From: Sphingomonas sp. IC-11
GTDB lineage: Bacteria > Pseudomonadota > Alphaproteobacteria > Sphingomonadales > Sphingomonadaceae
Direction of reading: 5' to 3'
DNA length: 64,000 bases
Assembly: GCF_021043365.1 (NCBI RefSeq)
Contig: NZ_JAJNDU010000004.1
Coordinates: 62,001 to 126,000, forward strand
Positions 26,725 to 36,158 of this stretch are shown one piece after another. A program made the position numbers and the translations under genes. Position 1 is the stretch's first letter, and every line of letters starts with the position of its first letter. The notes below the pieces were generated by a model. That model was not told where the DNA came from. It saw nothing but the letters and a program-made list of their open reading frames with translations, and made no database searches.

Positions 26725-26969
26725 GCGGCCTCCCCCGGGTCGCGCGACCAGCTTTGCCGGCTTGATTCGTTCACTGGGGCGGAGCGGGGATGGCTCGCGC
26801 CCTCATGGCTGGGGTCCCTCACCCATCCGGCGGGCTGCGCTCCTCCCCGATGCCGGATGCATGATCGCCACGTCCGAGCGGACGCGCTGCGATCAAGCTG
26901 ACGGCCGATCGTGCCGGCCGTTCGCGTCCAGAGGATCTCAGGCTTCATTATCGACTATCCTGAAGGAGC

Positions 26970-28241
26970 TCAGCGCGTGGCCTCGGCGATCACGGAGGCC
27001 GTGCGCGCAGCCATGTCCTCCATCTGCTCCGCATCGAGGGTAGGATCGACGGGGAACATGAGGCTTGTTTCACCAAGCATTTGGCAGACCGGCAATCGGC
27101 GCTCGGGAACCGAGGAGCTCCCATCGAACGCGCGCTCGCGATATATTTCGGGGCAGATCCCGCTTCCCGCCGGTACGCCAGCCGCAATCAGGCGCGACAG
27201 CACCAGATCACGGGAATACCCCGGTCTCAGCTCTTCTGGCCGGAGAAAGGCATAATATTTGTAATAGGCATGTCCAACGTCGGCGGGCGGGAGTGTCAGT
27301 CGCACGCTCGGCAGATGGGCCAATGCTCGGTTCAGGCGTTCGGCATTGGCTCGCCGCGCCGTTAGCCATCCCTTGAGCTTGCCCAGCTGCAGCAATCCGA
27401 TCGCGGACTGCATTTCGGTAAGCCGAAGGTTGGTGCCCAGCCGCTCGTGCAGCCAACGGAACACGCCGGGCGATCCGCTCACGGATCCATGCAGGGGCGA
27501 CTTGCCATGATCCTTGCGCGACCAGGCGGCGGACCATGCTTCCTCATCCCGCAGGAGAAGCAGCCCCCCCTCCCCTCCCGTCGACATGATCTTGTCCGTA
27601 CAAAAAGAAAACGCGGCGGCATCACCAAACGACCCCGCAACCCCGCCCCCCAGCGTCGCTCCATGCGCCTGTGCGCAATCTTCGATAAGTTTCAGCCCCA
27701 ATTCCCCAGCAAACCGCGCAATCGCCGCGATCTCACAAGGCCAACCCGCAATATGAACCGCGATGATCGCTTTCGTCCTTGGCGTCAGCGCCGCCGCAAC
27801 GCTCTCCACCGTCAGCCCTTGCGTGTCCGAATCCACGTCTGCGAAAATAGGTGTCGCCCCAACAGCAGCGACGCAGCTCGCAGAAGCGATAAAGCTTCTG
27901 GCCGGAACAATCACCTCGTCGCCCGGCCCGAGCCCCAAAGCATGGAGAGCAAGTTCCAGCGCCAATGTGCCATTCGCGACGGCGATTGCGTGCGGCAGAC
28001 CGACGAGCCTGGCGAACGCCGTCTCGAAAGCGGCCGTTCGCTCGCCATGATGCAGAGCATTGACCCGGCCGGAGCGTAGAACATCGGAGACTATACCGAT
28101 CTCATCCGTTTCATGAACGGGCCAGCGGCTTGTGATTGGGGCAGTGGAACGCGGCTGAAGATCGATGCGAACTGCTTCTTCAACGGCTACTCTGTCAGCG
28201 AGCGCCACAGCTACCGATGCCCTCATGTGGATGGACATCAT
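26970..28241 (-). CDS. DegT/DnrJ/EryC1 aminotransferase (PglE-like sugar aminotransferase)
   Basis: This PLP enzyme would aminate a 4-keto sugar nucleotide. It keeps the internal-aldimine Lys at about residue 216 (SFCTDKIMSTGGEGG), unlike the His-bearing homologue at 15.2 kb, so it is a true aminotransferase. Other family marks are LIEDCAQAHGA and the N-terminal ANGTLALELALHALGLGPGD. Two adjacent ATGs (28241, 28238) follow GGAGG. The start overlaps the stop of the WbpM/PglF-like gene (ATGA), so the dehydratase and aminotransferase are coupled, as in bacillosamine-type pathways. Confidence 0.92.
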   Translation of the reverse strand: MMSIHMRASVAVALADRVAVEEAVRIDLQPRSTAPITSRWPVHETDEIGIVSDVLRSGRVNALHHGERTAAFETAFARLVGLPHAIAVANGTLALELALHALGLGPGDEVIVPARSFIASASCVAAVGATPIFADVDSDTQGLTVESVAAALTPRTKAIIAVHIAGWPCEIAAIARFAGELGLKLIEDCAQAHGATLGGGVAGSFGDAAAFSFCTDKIMSTGGEGGLLLLRDEEAWSAAWSRKDHGKSPLHGSVSGSPGVFRWLHERLGTNLRLTEMQSAIGLLQLGKLKGWLTARRANAERLNRALAHLPSVRLTLPPADVGHAYYKYYAFLRPEELRPGYSRDLVLSRLIAAGVPAGSGICPEIYRERAFDGSSSVPERRLPVCQMLGETSLMFPVDPTLDAEQMEDMAARTASVIAEATR

Positions 28242-30232
28242 TGTCCTCCTGCACTGACAAGCCGGATGGCGGGTATCTGCTCCCTTTCGGCAGCAGGAAC
28301 ATTGGTGATGACGTTGTCAGCCAGTAGGTCGCGTGCCAACGTGCCGCAGGTAGCGTCGTCACCTGCGATGGCCGCTGTCTCAATCGCGTCGAAAGTAGAT
28401 GCCAAGAGACTGATCGGAAGCGCATCCGGCATGGCTTCGAACACGCCAGGCATTGTGGACGGCAGTTGCTCCTCGTCCTTGTCGAAGAGTTCTTCGTAAA
28501 GCTTCTCCCCCGGTCGTAGCCCTACAATCTCAATCGCCACGTCGATGTCTGGCTCAAGTCCCGCCATGCGGATCATCCGGTGAGCGACATCGATGATCTT
28601 CACGGGTTTGCCCATGTCCAGAACGTAGATCCTGCCACGCTCCAGTTCGCCACCCATTCCGCGCGCAGAGCTGTGCAGTACCAGCTGCACTGCTTCGTGA
28701 ACGGTCATGAAGAACCGGCACATGTCAGGATGAGTGACAGTAAGTGGCCCGCCGCGACTCAACTGCCGCTGGAACAAGGGGATCAAAGATCCGCTGGAAC
28801 CAAGTACATTTCCGAACCGCACCGTCATGAAGCGCGGCGCATCGCCGCGGCCTGCGCCAGCGAGGTCAAGCGCCTGACAATAAAGCTCACCGAGCCGCTT
28901 AGTGACACCCATGAACCCGACTGGGTTAACCGCTTTATCGGTAGACACCTGCACCATCGCGCGTGCGCCAAAGCGTCGGACGGCATCGGCGACATTACGG
29001 GTGCCAACGACATTGGTCAGCATTCCCGCAGAGAGGTTAGCCTCAACCAGCGGCACATGCTTCAACGCCGCGGCATGGTAAACCAGTTCAGGCCGATGGC
29101 GTTCGAAGATACGCATCACTTGCTGCCGCTGGCGGATCGAGCAAAGCAGCGACTGCCGAGGCAAATCCGGAAAGTTTTCGCGCATCTCGATATCGACTTC
29201 GTAGAGCGCGAGCTCACTTGCATCCAAGAGCAGTAACTCAGCAGGCTTGAGTGCCGCTATCTGCCGTACAAGTTCGCGTCCGATCGTTCCGCCAGCTCCG
29301 GTAACCATGACCCGCCGGCCGGCGACTGCGGCGGACACAGCCGTACCATCCAGTTGCTTCTGAGGACGACCAAGAAGGTCAGCAATGTCGAAGTAGCGGA
29401 AGTCGATCTCCGAGCGCCGACGCTGGTCCAGCGTCGCGAAACCCACGGGATAGGCCACGGCAAGACCAAGTTGTTGGGCGCCTGCGATGATCCCCACCAT
29501 CGCGGCGCCGCGCAGCCTTTCTGGATCACCAGCGAACAAAAGACACTCGGGGCGGCGGCCACTGGACTCAAGCCGATCGACCACCTTGGCGAGCTCGCCA
29601 TAGCCACCCAGGATCGGAACGCCGCGGATTCTTGCGCGTCGATGGATACCAAGATCGCCTAGAACGCCGATCGGCCGAAATCCGCTCTCCGGATGAGCTT
29701 CGAGGTGCCGCAGCATCGCATCGATATCGTCACCCGCGCCGATGATCAGCGCCGGCCTAGGCGCACCCGTCGCGCTGTAGCTGGGCACTGGCGGCTTGAC
29801 GGTGCCGCGAAGGAAGCTGCCGGTGAGACGCCAAAGCATCCTCGGTGCCCCAAGAAGGACAACAAGCAGGAACCACATGATAATGGGGATGGATCGCGGC
29901 ATCCACCCAGTTTGGCCAGTAACGACCAGGCCGATTACAAAGGCCACAATCGCCACCGTCGCGGCCTCGATGATCGCGACGAGATCTGCCACGGATGAGT
30001 ACGACCATAGACGTCGCTGGAGGCCAAACATCCGGAACGTCGCTGCGGCGACAAGCATGAAGCATGGCACCGACCACGGCGCCTTGCTCAAGATATCGTA
30101 TGCGAGTGGCTCGCCGACGCGAAGTTCGATCGCCCCGACAAGCGCTATTGCAGCCGCTAGAAGGTCACTGGCCAACACAGCGGAGGAGCGCGCCAGAGGG
30201 CGAAGAGCTTCGGGTTGCTCGTTTTTAAGCAT
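28238..30232 (-). CDS. Membrane-bound UDP-sugar 4,6-dehydratase, WbpM/PglF/CapD-like
   Basis: This 664-residue protein has four N-terminal membrane helices (about 15-135), a CoA-binding-like Rossmann domain, and from about residue 300 a catalytic SDR domain (VMVTGAGGTIGRELVRQI). The catalytic motif is STDKAVNPVGFMGVTKR, with Met at the usual Tyr position and the Lys retained, exactly the WbpM/PglF variant. Such enzymes convert UDP-GlcNAc to UDP-4-keto-6-deoxy-GlcNAc. With the following aminotransferase this would give UDP-4-amino-4,6-dideoxy-GlcNAc. ATG 30232 has GAGGTG at about six bases. It begins the minus-strand operon at the divergent promoter region. Confidence 0.94.
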   Translation of the reverse strand: MLKNEQPEALRPLARSSAVLASDLLAAAIALVGAIELRVGEPLAYDILSKAPWSVPCFMLVAAATFRMFGLQRRLWSYSSVADLVAIIEAATVAIVAFVIGLVVTGQTGWMPRSIPIIMWFLLVVLLGAPRMLWRLTGSFLRGTVKPPVPSYSATGAPRPALIIGAGDDIDAMLRHLEAHPESGFRPIGVLGDLGIHRRARIRGVPILGGYGELAKVVDRLESSGRRPECLLFAGDPERLRGAAMVGIIAGAQQLGLAVAYPVGFATLDQRRRSEIDFRYFDIADLLGRPQKQLDGTAVSAAVAGRRVMVTGAGGTIGRELVRQIAALKPAELLLLDASELALYEVDIEMRENFPDLPRQSLLCSIRQRQQVMRIFERHRPELVYHAAALKHVPLVEANLSAGMLTNVVGTRNVADAVRRFGARAMVQVSTDKAVNPVGFMGVTKRLGELYCQALDLAGAGRGDAPRFMTVRFGNVLGSSGSLIPLFQRQLSRGGPLTVTHPDMCRFFMTVHEAVQLVLHSSARGMGGELERGRIYVLDMGKPVKIIDVAHRMIRMAGLEPDIDVAIEIVGLRPGEKLYEELFDKDEEQLPSTMPGVFEAMPDALPISLLASTFDAIETAAIAGDDATCGTLARDLLADNVITNVPAAEREQIPAIRLVSAGGQ

Positions 30233-30655
30233 CCAGGCACCTCATTGCTCATTCAAGGTGCCAGCCTACATCCGCTCCCTTCGTCCCACTCTTGCGCATC
30301 GGACCAGATGTCAGCGCATTCGCATTCCTCAGATCAGCCCTTTGGATCTTTGTCGGTCCGAATGGACGATTCAAATGGTTCCATGAACCGTACCCGATCG
30401 GATGGACGCACACGGCCGGCCCCATACTGATCAGACGAAGCGCGATCCTACCTCAAATGGCTGATGATCCAAATGCCGCTTTCTCGATCCAAGGCGCCGA
30501 CCTTACTTTGATCGAAATGAAAAGCTGAACTCACCGGTAAATGCACTTACCGCCATATTCGGTCTTAGTTTGCCAGTTCACAGCGCCTATTCGGTTTCCG
30601 CTGACACCGGCCTTTTAAAACCGAGTATGGATCTCTTCTGGGATGTATATTGGCG
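30233..30655. promoter_or_regulatory. Divergent intergenic region between the two polysaccharide operons
   Basis: These 423 bases contain no supportable gene. They separate the minus-strand WbpM-like operon from the plus-strand seven-gene operon and are more AT-rich than their surroundings, especially 30530-30655, so both promoters should lie here. A perfect six-base inverted repeat with a six-base spacer (CGGTAA at 30535-30540, TTACCG at 30547-30552) about 105 bases before the plus-strand start could be a regulator site. I cannot assign -35/-10 boxes with confidence. Confidence 0.5.
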
Positions 30656-31879
30656 ATGAATCATCAATTACACTGCGCCAGTCCCGGTGGAACAGTGGCA
30701 CATTTCGCCACCAGCTTGGACATCGGCGGCGCCCAAGCGATGTTGCGCAAACTGGTGGGTCACTCTGACGGTCGCACCGACGCTCTGTCTCACGCCATTG
30801 TTTCGCTACTTCCGCCGGGAGCGTTCTCACCTGTTGGCACGAGATGCCCAGTGTACTCGCTGTACATGCCGCGAGGACGATTACCGAGCATATCGTCGTT
30901 GATGCGACTCTTGCGCATCACCAATCGCTTGCGTCCCGAGATCCTGCAGGGCTGGATGTATCACGGCAACCTGGCCGCTTCGCTGGCGTCCATCGTAAGC
31001 CCCGGTGCCGGTCCGGTTCTGTGGAACGTGAGGCACTCCCTTGCCGATGCCTCGGTCGAAACACGTACCACGCGTGCGCTTCTGGCGCTGAGTGCCCGGC
31101 TCTCAAGTCGAACAGCGGCGATTTTATACAATTCGCAGACCGCTGCGCGTCAACACGAACGTATAGGGTTCGATCCTGCTCGTTCAGTTTACATTCCCAA
31201 CGGATTCGATTGTACAGCCTATCACCCCGACAAGGCACGTCGCGCGCTCCTGAGCAACCTTTTCGCTGTTCCTGACGGGCGGACATGCGTCGCCGTTATC
31301 GGGAGATGTCATCCCATGAAGGATCATGTCTCCGCCGTCGAAGCCGCGCGGCGTGTGATCGACAGCCGCCGCAACATCCATTTGCTCCTTGTTGGTCCGG
31401 GTATGGATAGCCCGCCTTCCGACCTCCGATCCGCCATCGCTTCCCTGGGTGACCGCATCACTGTGGTAGGTGCGAGAACCGATGTTGCCGATTGGCTGCC
31501 GGGAGTCGACATGCTGATGCTTTCTTCGGCTTGGGGCGAAGCCTTTCCCAACATCCTCGGTGAAGCCATGGCGTGTGGGGTGCCTTGCGTGGCGACGAAT
31601 GTCGGCGACAGCTCACTAGTGATCGAGGATACTGGCCTGATCGTACCTCCCTGCGATCCGGATGCGCTCAGTCAAGCCCTTACACGCATGTACGACGGCG
31701 GTCCGACAGAGCTGGCACGGCGTGGAATGGCAGCCCGGCGCAGAGTCGAAGAGAACTTCGAACTTGGAGCTATCGCCGCTCGATACAGAAGATTGTATCA
31801 ATCAGTCCTTCATGGGTCGCGCACTTCTACTCAACTGTCGGCGCAGAATGCCTCGCAAGCGCAGGCGGCACTGCCATGA
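30656..31879 (+). CDS. Glycosyltransferase, GT4
   Basis: This 407-residue GT-B enzyme has an N-terminal acceptor loop SLDIGGAQAMLRKLV, a central IPNGFDCTAYHPDK segment that starts the donor domain, and the C-terminal EX7E motif in WGEAFPNILGEAMACGVPCV. An in-frame TTG at 30650 is possible, but ATG 30656 is better. It is the first gene of an operon in which every gene overlaps the next; the stop overlaps the GT4::PGT gene start (ATGA, 31876-31879). It probably adds a sugar to the lipid-linked repeat unit; donor and linkage are unknown. Confidence 0.9.
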   Translation: MNHQLHCASPGGTVAHFATSLDIGGAQAMLRKLVGHSDGRTDALSHAIVSLLPPGAFSPVGTRCPVYSLYMPRGRLPSISSLMRLLRITNRLRPEILQGWMYHGNLAASLASIVSPGAGPVLWNVRHSLADASVETRTTRALLALSARLSSRTAAILYNSQTAARQHERIGFDPARSVYIPNGFDCTAYHPDKARRALLSNLFAVPDGRTCVAVIGRCHPMKDHVSAVEAARRVIDSRRNIHLLLVGPGMDSPPSDLRSAIASLGDRITVVGARTDVADWLPGVDMLMLSSAWGEAFPNILGEAMACGVPCVATNVGDSSLVIEDTGLIVPPCDPDALSQALTRMYDGGPTELARRGMAARRRVEENFELGAIAARYRRLYQSVLHGSRTSTQLSAQNASQAQAALP

Positions 31880-33618
31880 AGAAGATTATCGTTGTCGCAA
31901 GCCTCGCATATTCACTCGTAAACTTTCGTGGAGCTCTTCTGCGCAAACTGATCGACGAAGGCTACGAGGTTATTGCGTGCGCGCCTGACCGAGACGAAGC
32001 CGTCATGGCGACATTGCTGAGATGGAACATTCAGTTCCTTACCGTACCGATGGATCGGACCGGAAAGAACCCGCTTTCGGATCTCGCGACCCTGAAGGCT
32101 GTAACCGCGATCTTCCAACGCGAACGCCCGGACGTCGTACTTGCGTATACGCAAAAGCCGATCATCTACTCCGGTATCGCTGCCAGACTGGTTGGCGGCA
32201 TCGACTTTTACCCCATGGTTAGCGGCCTCGGCCATGTCTTCAGCGAGGGCGGGACAATGGCTAGAAGCGCTCTACGGCAACTCGTTACGATCCTCTACCG
32301 GGAGGCTCTGCGCAGAGCGCGCTGTGTCTTCGTCTTCAACAGCGACGACGCCGGCGAACTTCGACGGCAGAAGATCTTGTTCCAGCAGCCGGTTATGCAG
32401 GTACCGGGTTCGGGAGTAGACACCGCGCATTTCACGTTGCAGCCACTCCCCCAGGGCAACTTCAAGTTCGTGCTTATCGCCCGCCTGATGCGCGATAAGG
32501 GACTTGAGGAGTTCGTTGCGGCGGCTCGGGCTCTGCGCACGCAATGGCCCGGCTCAGTGTTTCAGATCGTAGGTCCGCTCGACCCCAATCCGACAGGTAT
32601 AGTACGAGCAGAAATCGCGACGTGGGAAAACGAAGGGGTCGTCCAGTATTTGGGAGAGACGCGGGACGTACGGCCTTTCCTGAGCGAAGCGTCAGTTTTC
32701 GTCCTGCCGTCCTATTATCGGGAGGGCCTGCCCCGCTCTATCCTGGAGGCGATGGCTACTGGCCGAGCAGTCATCACGACCGACATGCCAGGATGTCGCG
32801 ACGCAGTTGTTGATGGGGTTACTGGCTTTGTCATTCCGCCGCGCCATCCCGCTGCGCTCATTCAAGCAATGCTTCGCTTTCGAAGTGACCCCGGTTTGGC
32901 TGCCCGAATGGGCGCAGAGGCGCGAGCTCGAGCTGAACGCCATTACGCGGTGGACCTCGTGAACGAAATGCTGGTTCGTGCGGTCGCGAAACATCGTGAG
33001 GGGAGCGATCGCGGAATCGATCGGCGGCATGTACTCGATAAGATTGTGGCAGGCGTGGCACTGATCCTGGCGCTACCAGTCATGTTCGCGGTCGGTGCTG
33101 TGGTTCTGGCATCGCTTGGCAGACCTGTATTCTTCGAGCAGCAGCGCACCGGCCGCGACGGCAAGCCGTTTATTCTGCGCAAATTCCGGACCATGCGCGA
33201 GGAATATGATACGGTGGGCGCACCCCTATCGGATGCCGCTCGACTGACGTCGACTGGCCGTTTTCTGAGGCGCACGCGCCTGGACGAACTTCCGCAACTT
33301 TTCGCGATACTACGGGGTGACATGGCGCTTGTGGGGCCGCGCCCCCTACTTCCTGAAACAGTGGCGTCATTGGGCGAAGCGGGGCGTATCCGCGGAAGAG
33401 TTCGTCCCGGTTTAACGGGATGGGCCCAGGTAAACGGAAACACTTTGCTAAGCGACGCAGAGAAAGCGGCTCTGGACGGGTGGTACATCGCCAATCGCTC
33501 TCTGCGACTGGACCTAAGCATCATCTTGCGAACAATCGGCACCATCTTTCTCGGCGAGCACGTACGGAAAGATATTATAGAGAGGGCTTATGCGGGCGCT
33601 ACTAATCGGCGCGGTTGA
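31876..33618 (+). CDS. Fusion of GT4 glycosyltransferase and polyprenyl-phosphate sugar-phosphate transferase (PglA::PglC-like)
   Basis: One 580-residue chain carries two enzymes. Residues 1-375 are a GT4 of the PglA/WbpT kind (start ASLAYSLVNFRGALLRKLI, then PSYYREGLPRSILEAMATG). Residues 383-575 are a bacterial sugar transferase with one membrane hairpin (VAGVALILALPVMFAVGAVV), PVFFEQQRTGRDGKPF, LRKFRTM, the LDELPQL Asp-Glu pair, GDMALVGPRPLL and LTGWAQVNG. The C-terminal part would load a sugar phosphate onto undecaprenyl phosphate and the N-terminal part would add the second sugar. The start ATG 31876 is fixed by overlap; the longer open frame upstream lies inside the previous GT gene. 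Confidence 0.92.
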   Translation: MKKIIVVASLAYSLVNFRGALLRKLIDEGYEVIACAPDRDEAVMATLLRWNIQFLTVPMDRTGKNPLSDLATLKAVTAIFQRERPDVVLAYTQKPIIYSGIAARLVGGIDFYPMVSGLGHVFSEGGTMARSALRQLVTILYREALRRARCVFVFNSDDAGELRRQKILFQQPVMQVPGSGVDTAHFTLQPLPQGNFKFVLIARLMRDKGLEEFVAAARALRTQWPGSVFQIVGPLDPNPTGIVRAEIATWENEGVVQYLGETRDVRPFLSEASVFVLPSYYREGLPRSILEAMATGRAVITTDMPGCRDAVVDGVTGFVIPPRHPAALIQAMLRFRSDPGLAARMGAEARARAERHYAVDLVNEMLVRAVAKHREGSDRGIDRRHVLDKIVAGVALILALPVMFAVGAVVLASLGRPVFFEQQRTGRDGKPFILRKFRTMREEYDTVGAPLSDAARLTSTGRFLRRTRLDELPQLFAILRGDMALVGPRPLLPETVASLGEAGRIRGRVRPGLTGWAQVNGNTLLSDAEKAALDGWYIANRSLRLDLSIILRTIGTIFLGEHVRKDIIERAYAGATNRRG

Positions 33619-34498
33619 GGGGACCCGAGTGGCGCTGGACGCGATCGCGAATGCTCCTGGTTGGACGCTCGCGGCAGTGGCATCGCTGCCCATTGAACGG
33701 GCGTCCCGCCATTCGGACTTCGTCGATCTGGCGCCGGGAGCCGACGCGGCCTCGGCGCAGCTTATCCGGGTGACGGATGGAAACTCAGCGGATTTCATCG
33801 AACAAGTTCGAGCGATCGCGCCGGACTTCACATTCGTGATTGGCTGGTCGCAGCTATGCGGGCCAGCCCTCCGTCAGGCAGTGAATGACCGAGTTGTCGG
33901 TTATCATACGGCGGCCCTGCCCAGACTTCGCGGGCGAGCAACGATTCCTTGGACGATCTTGCTTGATGAAAAGATCACCGGATCAACGCTATTCCGTATC
34001 GACGATGGGGTCGACAGCGGCCCGATCCTCTCTCAACGCTTCTTTCACGTCGCGCCCGATGAGACGGCCGCATCTTTGTACAGCAAGCACATGGCCGCAC
34101 TGGGATCGATGATGATAGAGCTTCTGCCCGCACTGGCGGTGGGCGCCGCGGTTGAAACACCACAAGACGATCGGCTTGCGACATGGGCCGCGCGACGACG
34201 TCCGTCCGACGGATGGATTGACTGGACTCGGGCGGCCGCCGACGTGGACCGGTTGGTCCGCGCAGTTGGGCGCCCGTATCCCGGCGCGACCACGGTCAGT
34301 TCAACCGGACCGATGACGATCTGGCGCACGGAGCGCTTCGCGGGCACGGATCGCTACCATGCGCTTCCCGGCCAAGTGCTCGACCGGGATGAAAGCACCT
34401 TCGTTGTGCGTTGCGGTGATGGCGAAGCGTTGCGGGTGTTAGAGTTCAGCGGAGCAGCCATACCGCCCCTCCACACTCACCTCCGAGCGGCCTCGTGA
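33590..34498 (+). CDS. Formyltransferase-fold protein, putative sugar N-formyltransferase
   Basis: This 302-residue protein of the Fmt/ArnA-N family would use N10-formyl-tetrahydrofolate to formylate an amino sugar. The core motif is GYHTAALPRLRGRATIPW, with the catalytic His and the LPxxRGR loop, followed by TGSTLFRIDDGVDSGPILSQ containing the Asp. The Asn of the usual N-x-H motif is not present (VVGYH), which I associate with a divergent subfamily of sugar/peptide formyltransferases. A C-terminal domain of about 90 residues follows. The start lies 29 bases inside the preceding gene, after AGAGAGGG. Being in a WbpM/DegT locus supports an amino-sugar substrate. Confidence 0.82.
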   Translation: MRALLIGAVEGTRVALDAIANAPGWTLAAVASLPIERASRHSDFVDLAPGADAASAQLIRVTDGNSADFIEQVRAIAPDFTFVIGWSQLCGPALRQAVNDRVVGYHTAALPRLRGRATIPWTILLDEKITGSTLFRIDDGVDSGPILSQRFFHVAPDETAASLYSKHMAALGSMMIELLPALAVGAAVETPQDDRLATWAARRRPSDGWIDWTRAAADVDRLVRAVGRPYPGATTVSSTGPMTIWRTERFAGTDRYHALPGQVLDRDESTFVVRCGDGEALRVLEFSGAAIPPLHTHLRAAS

Positions 34499-35175
34499 CG
34501 GCACCGCTACCCGGCCCAGTGCTGGTCATCGCCCCCCACCCAGACGACGAAGTGCTCGGTTGTGGCGGGACGATCGCCCGACTGGCTGACGCGGGAACCT
34601 CTGTCCACATCGGGGTCGTCACGTCAGGCAAACCCCCCCGATTCGACCCGGCTCAGGCCGCTGCCGTTCGCGCTGAGGCGGCCGTTGCCCATGACATGCT
34701 TGGCGTCGAAGAGACTCACTGGCTCGACCTACCCGCGGCCGCGCTCGACCAAGTTTCGCACGGCGACATAAATGCCGCTATAGACTTGATCGTCCGCCGT
34801 GTTCGTCCATCAACAATGCTCATCCCGTTCTTGGGCGACCTTCACGTCGATCATCAAATTGTATTTCGCTCCTCCCTTGTCGCAGCAAGGCCGCGGTCAT
34901 CGGCGGCGCCAATCTGCGTCATGGCATACGAAACCTTATCTGAAACAAACTGGGGCGCGCCTGGAATTGACCCTCAGTTCTCGCCCAACTGCTTCATCGA
35001 CATCGAAACTTACCTCAACCGGAAAATCGAGGCCTTTCTCGCTTTCCGGTCTCAGGTCCGCCCATTCCCTGACGAAAGATCGCCCGAGACGATCAGAGCC
35101 TTGGCCACGCTCAGAGGAGCGACGGTTTACCGTGCTGCCGCTGAGGCTTTCTGCGTCGTTCGAGAGATACGATGA
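34495..35175 (+). CDS. PIG-L/LmbE family deacetylase
   Basis: This 226-residue zinc-dependent N-deacetylase-fold protein has the metal motif APHPDDEVLGCGGT at the start and the second metal ligand in HVDHQ (about residue 118). Family members remove acetyl groups from GlcNAc-containing substrates such as GlcNAc-PI, GlcNAc-inositol or UDP/lipid-linked sugars. The GTG start overlaps the formyltransferase stop (GTGA), and its own stop overlaps the ATP-grasp start, so expression should be stoichiometric. In this cassette it could expose an amine that is then formylated or amidated; that order is inference. Confidence 0.9.
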   Translation: MTAPLPGPVLVIAPHPDDEVLGCGGTIARLADAGTSVHIGVVTSGKPPRFDPAQAAAVRAEAAVAHDMLGVEETHWLDLPAAALDQVSHGDINAAIDLIVRRVRPSTMLIPFLGDLHVDHQIVFRSSLVAARPRSSAAPICVMAYETLSETNWGAPGIDPQFSPNCFIDIETYLNRKIEAFLAFRSQVRPFPDERSPETIRALATLRGATVYRAAAEAFCVVREIR

Positions 35176-36158
35176 TGCCGTTGGAAACATGCGCCCATGT
35201 GACCATCCTGCTAAGCTCTGCCGGCCGGCGGGTTGCACTTCTGGAAGCATTTCGATCTGGCGCCAGAGAACTCGGTATTGAACTGACTGTTATCGCGACT
35301 GACATGAACCCTCAATGGAGTGCTGCCTGCCGGATCGCGGATCACGCGGCAGTAGTCCCCGCGGCAGGAGATCCCCGCTTCGTTGAGGAGACGGCGGCGC
35401 TTTGCGAGCAATATGGCGTAGGGCTTATAGTGCCCACCATTGACCCCGAACTACCAGTGTACGCGGCGGCGCTTGATGTGTTTGAACGAGCCGGGACGCG
35501 CATCCTGGCAGATCCAGACTTGATCGGCCTTTCGAGCAACAAACTGGATACTGCCCGTTGGTTAGCCGCCATTGGAGTCCCAGTCCCCCTCACCCAGGCG
35601 ATTGAAGCCGTGAGATGTGGGATGCCGATGACTTGGCCGGCAATCGTCAAGCCGGCATATGGCAGCGCAAGCCGAGGAGTTAGCGTCGCCCACACGCTGA
35701 ATGATCTTCCCGGAGCTTGGTCGGAACCGATGGTGGTTCAGCAACAGCTTATTGGCGAGGAGTGGACCGTAAACGCCTTTGTCGACAGTCGCGGAGTTCT
35801 GCGGACAGTTGTTCCTCATAGGCGCGTCGCAGTGCGGGCAGGCGAAGTGGAGAAAGGCGTCACGCAGCGGGTTCCCGCATTTCGAGACGTCGCGGAACAG
35901 ATCGTCAGCCATTTGCCGTCTCCAGCAGGGCCGTTCTGCTTTCAGGCCATCATCGAACCGGACGGAACTATTGGCGTCTTTGAGATCAACGCTCGGTTCG
36001 GCGGTGGCTACCCGCTTGCAGACAGAGCCGGCGCCACATTCGCCAAATGGTTGCTTGCTGAAACGGCTGGTCTTCCGGTCGAAGCTGCCGACGATTGGAT
36101 CGAAGGGATGACGATGCTCCGGTACGACGCAGCCGTCTTCGGGATGCCATGCGCATAA
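35172..36158 (+). CDS. ATP-grasp ligase, carbamoyl-phosphate-synthase-like
   Basis: This 328-residue protein begins with a Rossmann-like pre-ATP-grasp domain (ILLSSAGRRVALLEAF). The nucleotide fold follows, with PAIVKPAYGSASRGVSVA as the glycine-rich loop, QQLIGEEWTVNAFVD, and the Mg-binding block FEINARFGGGYPL. ATP-grasp enzymes join a carboxylate to an amine through an acyl phosphate. In polysaccharide operons homologues often sit beside a HAD phosphatase, as here. A possible job is attaching an amino or hydroxy acid to an amino sugar. No close characterised family is recognised. It overlaps both neighbours. Confidence 0.85.
   Translation: MMPLETCAHVTILLSSAGRRVALLEAFRSGARELGIELTVIATDMNPQWSAACRIADHAAVVPAAGDPRFVEETAALCEQYGVGLIVPTIDPELPVYAAALDVFERAGTRILADPDLIGLSSNKLDTARWLAAIGVPVPLTQAIEAVRCGMPMTWPAIVKPAYGSASRGVSVAHTLNDLPGAWSEPMVVQQQLIGEEWTVNAFVDSRGVLRTVVPHRRVAVRAGEVEKGVTQRVPAFRDVAEQIVSHLPSPAGPFCFQAIIEPDGTIGVFEINARFGGGYPLADRAGATFAKWLLAETAGLPVEAADDWIEGMTMLRYDAAVFGMPCA

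Noticed and set aside
26209..26901. 230-codon plus-strand open frame
   Set aside because: It is antisense to the Wzy-like gene, rich in Arg/Gln/His, and has no recognisable fold; high-GC shadow.
26970..28241. Second RfbH-like dehydratase
   Set aside because: It keeps the PLP Lys (TDKIMSTGGEGG), so it is an aminotransferase rather than a dehydratase.
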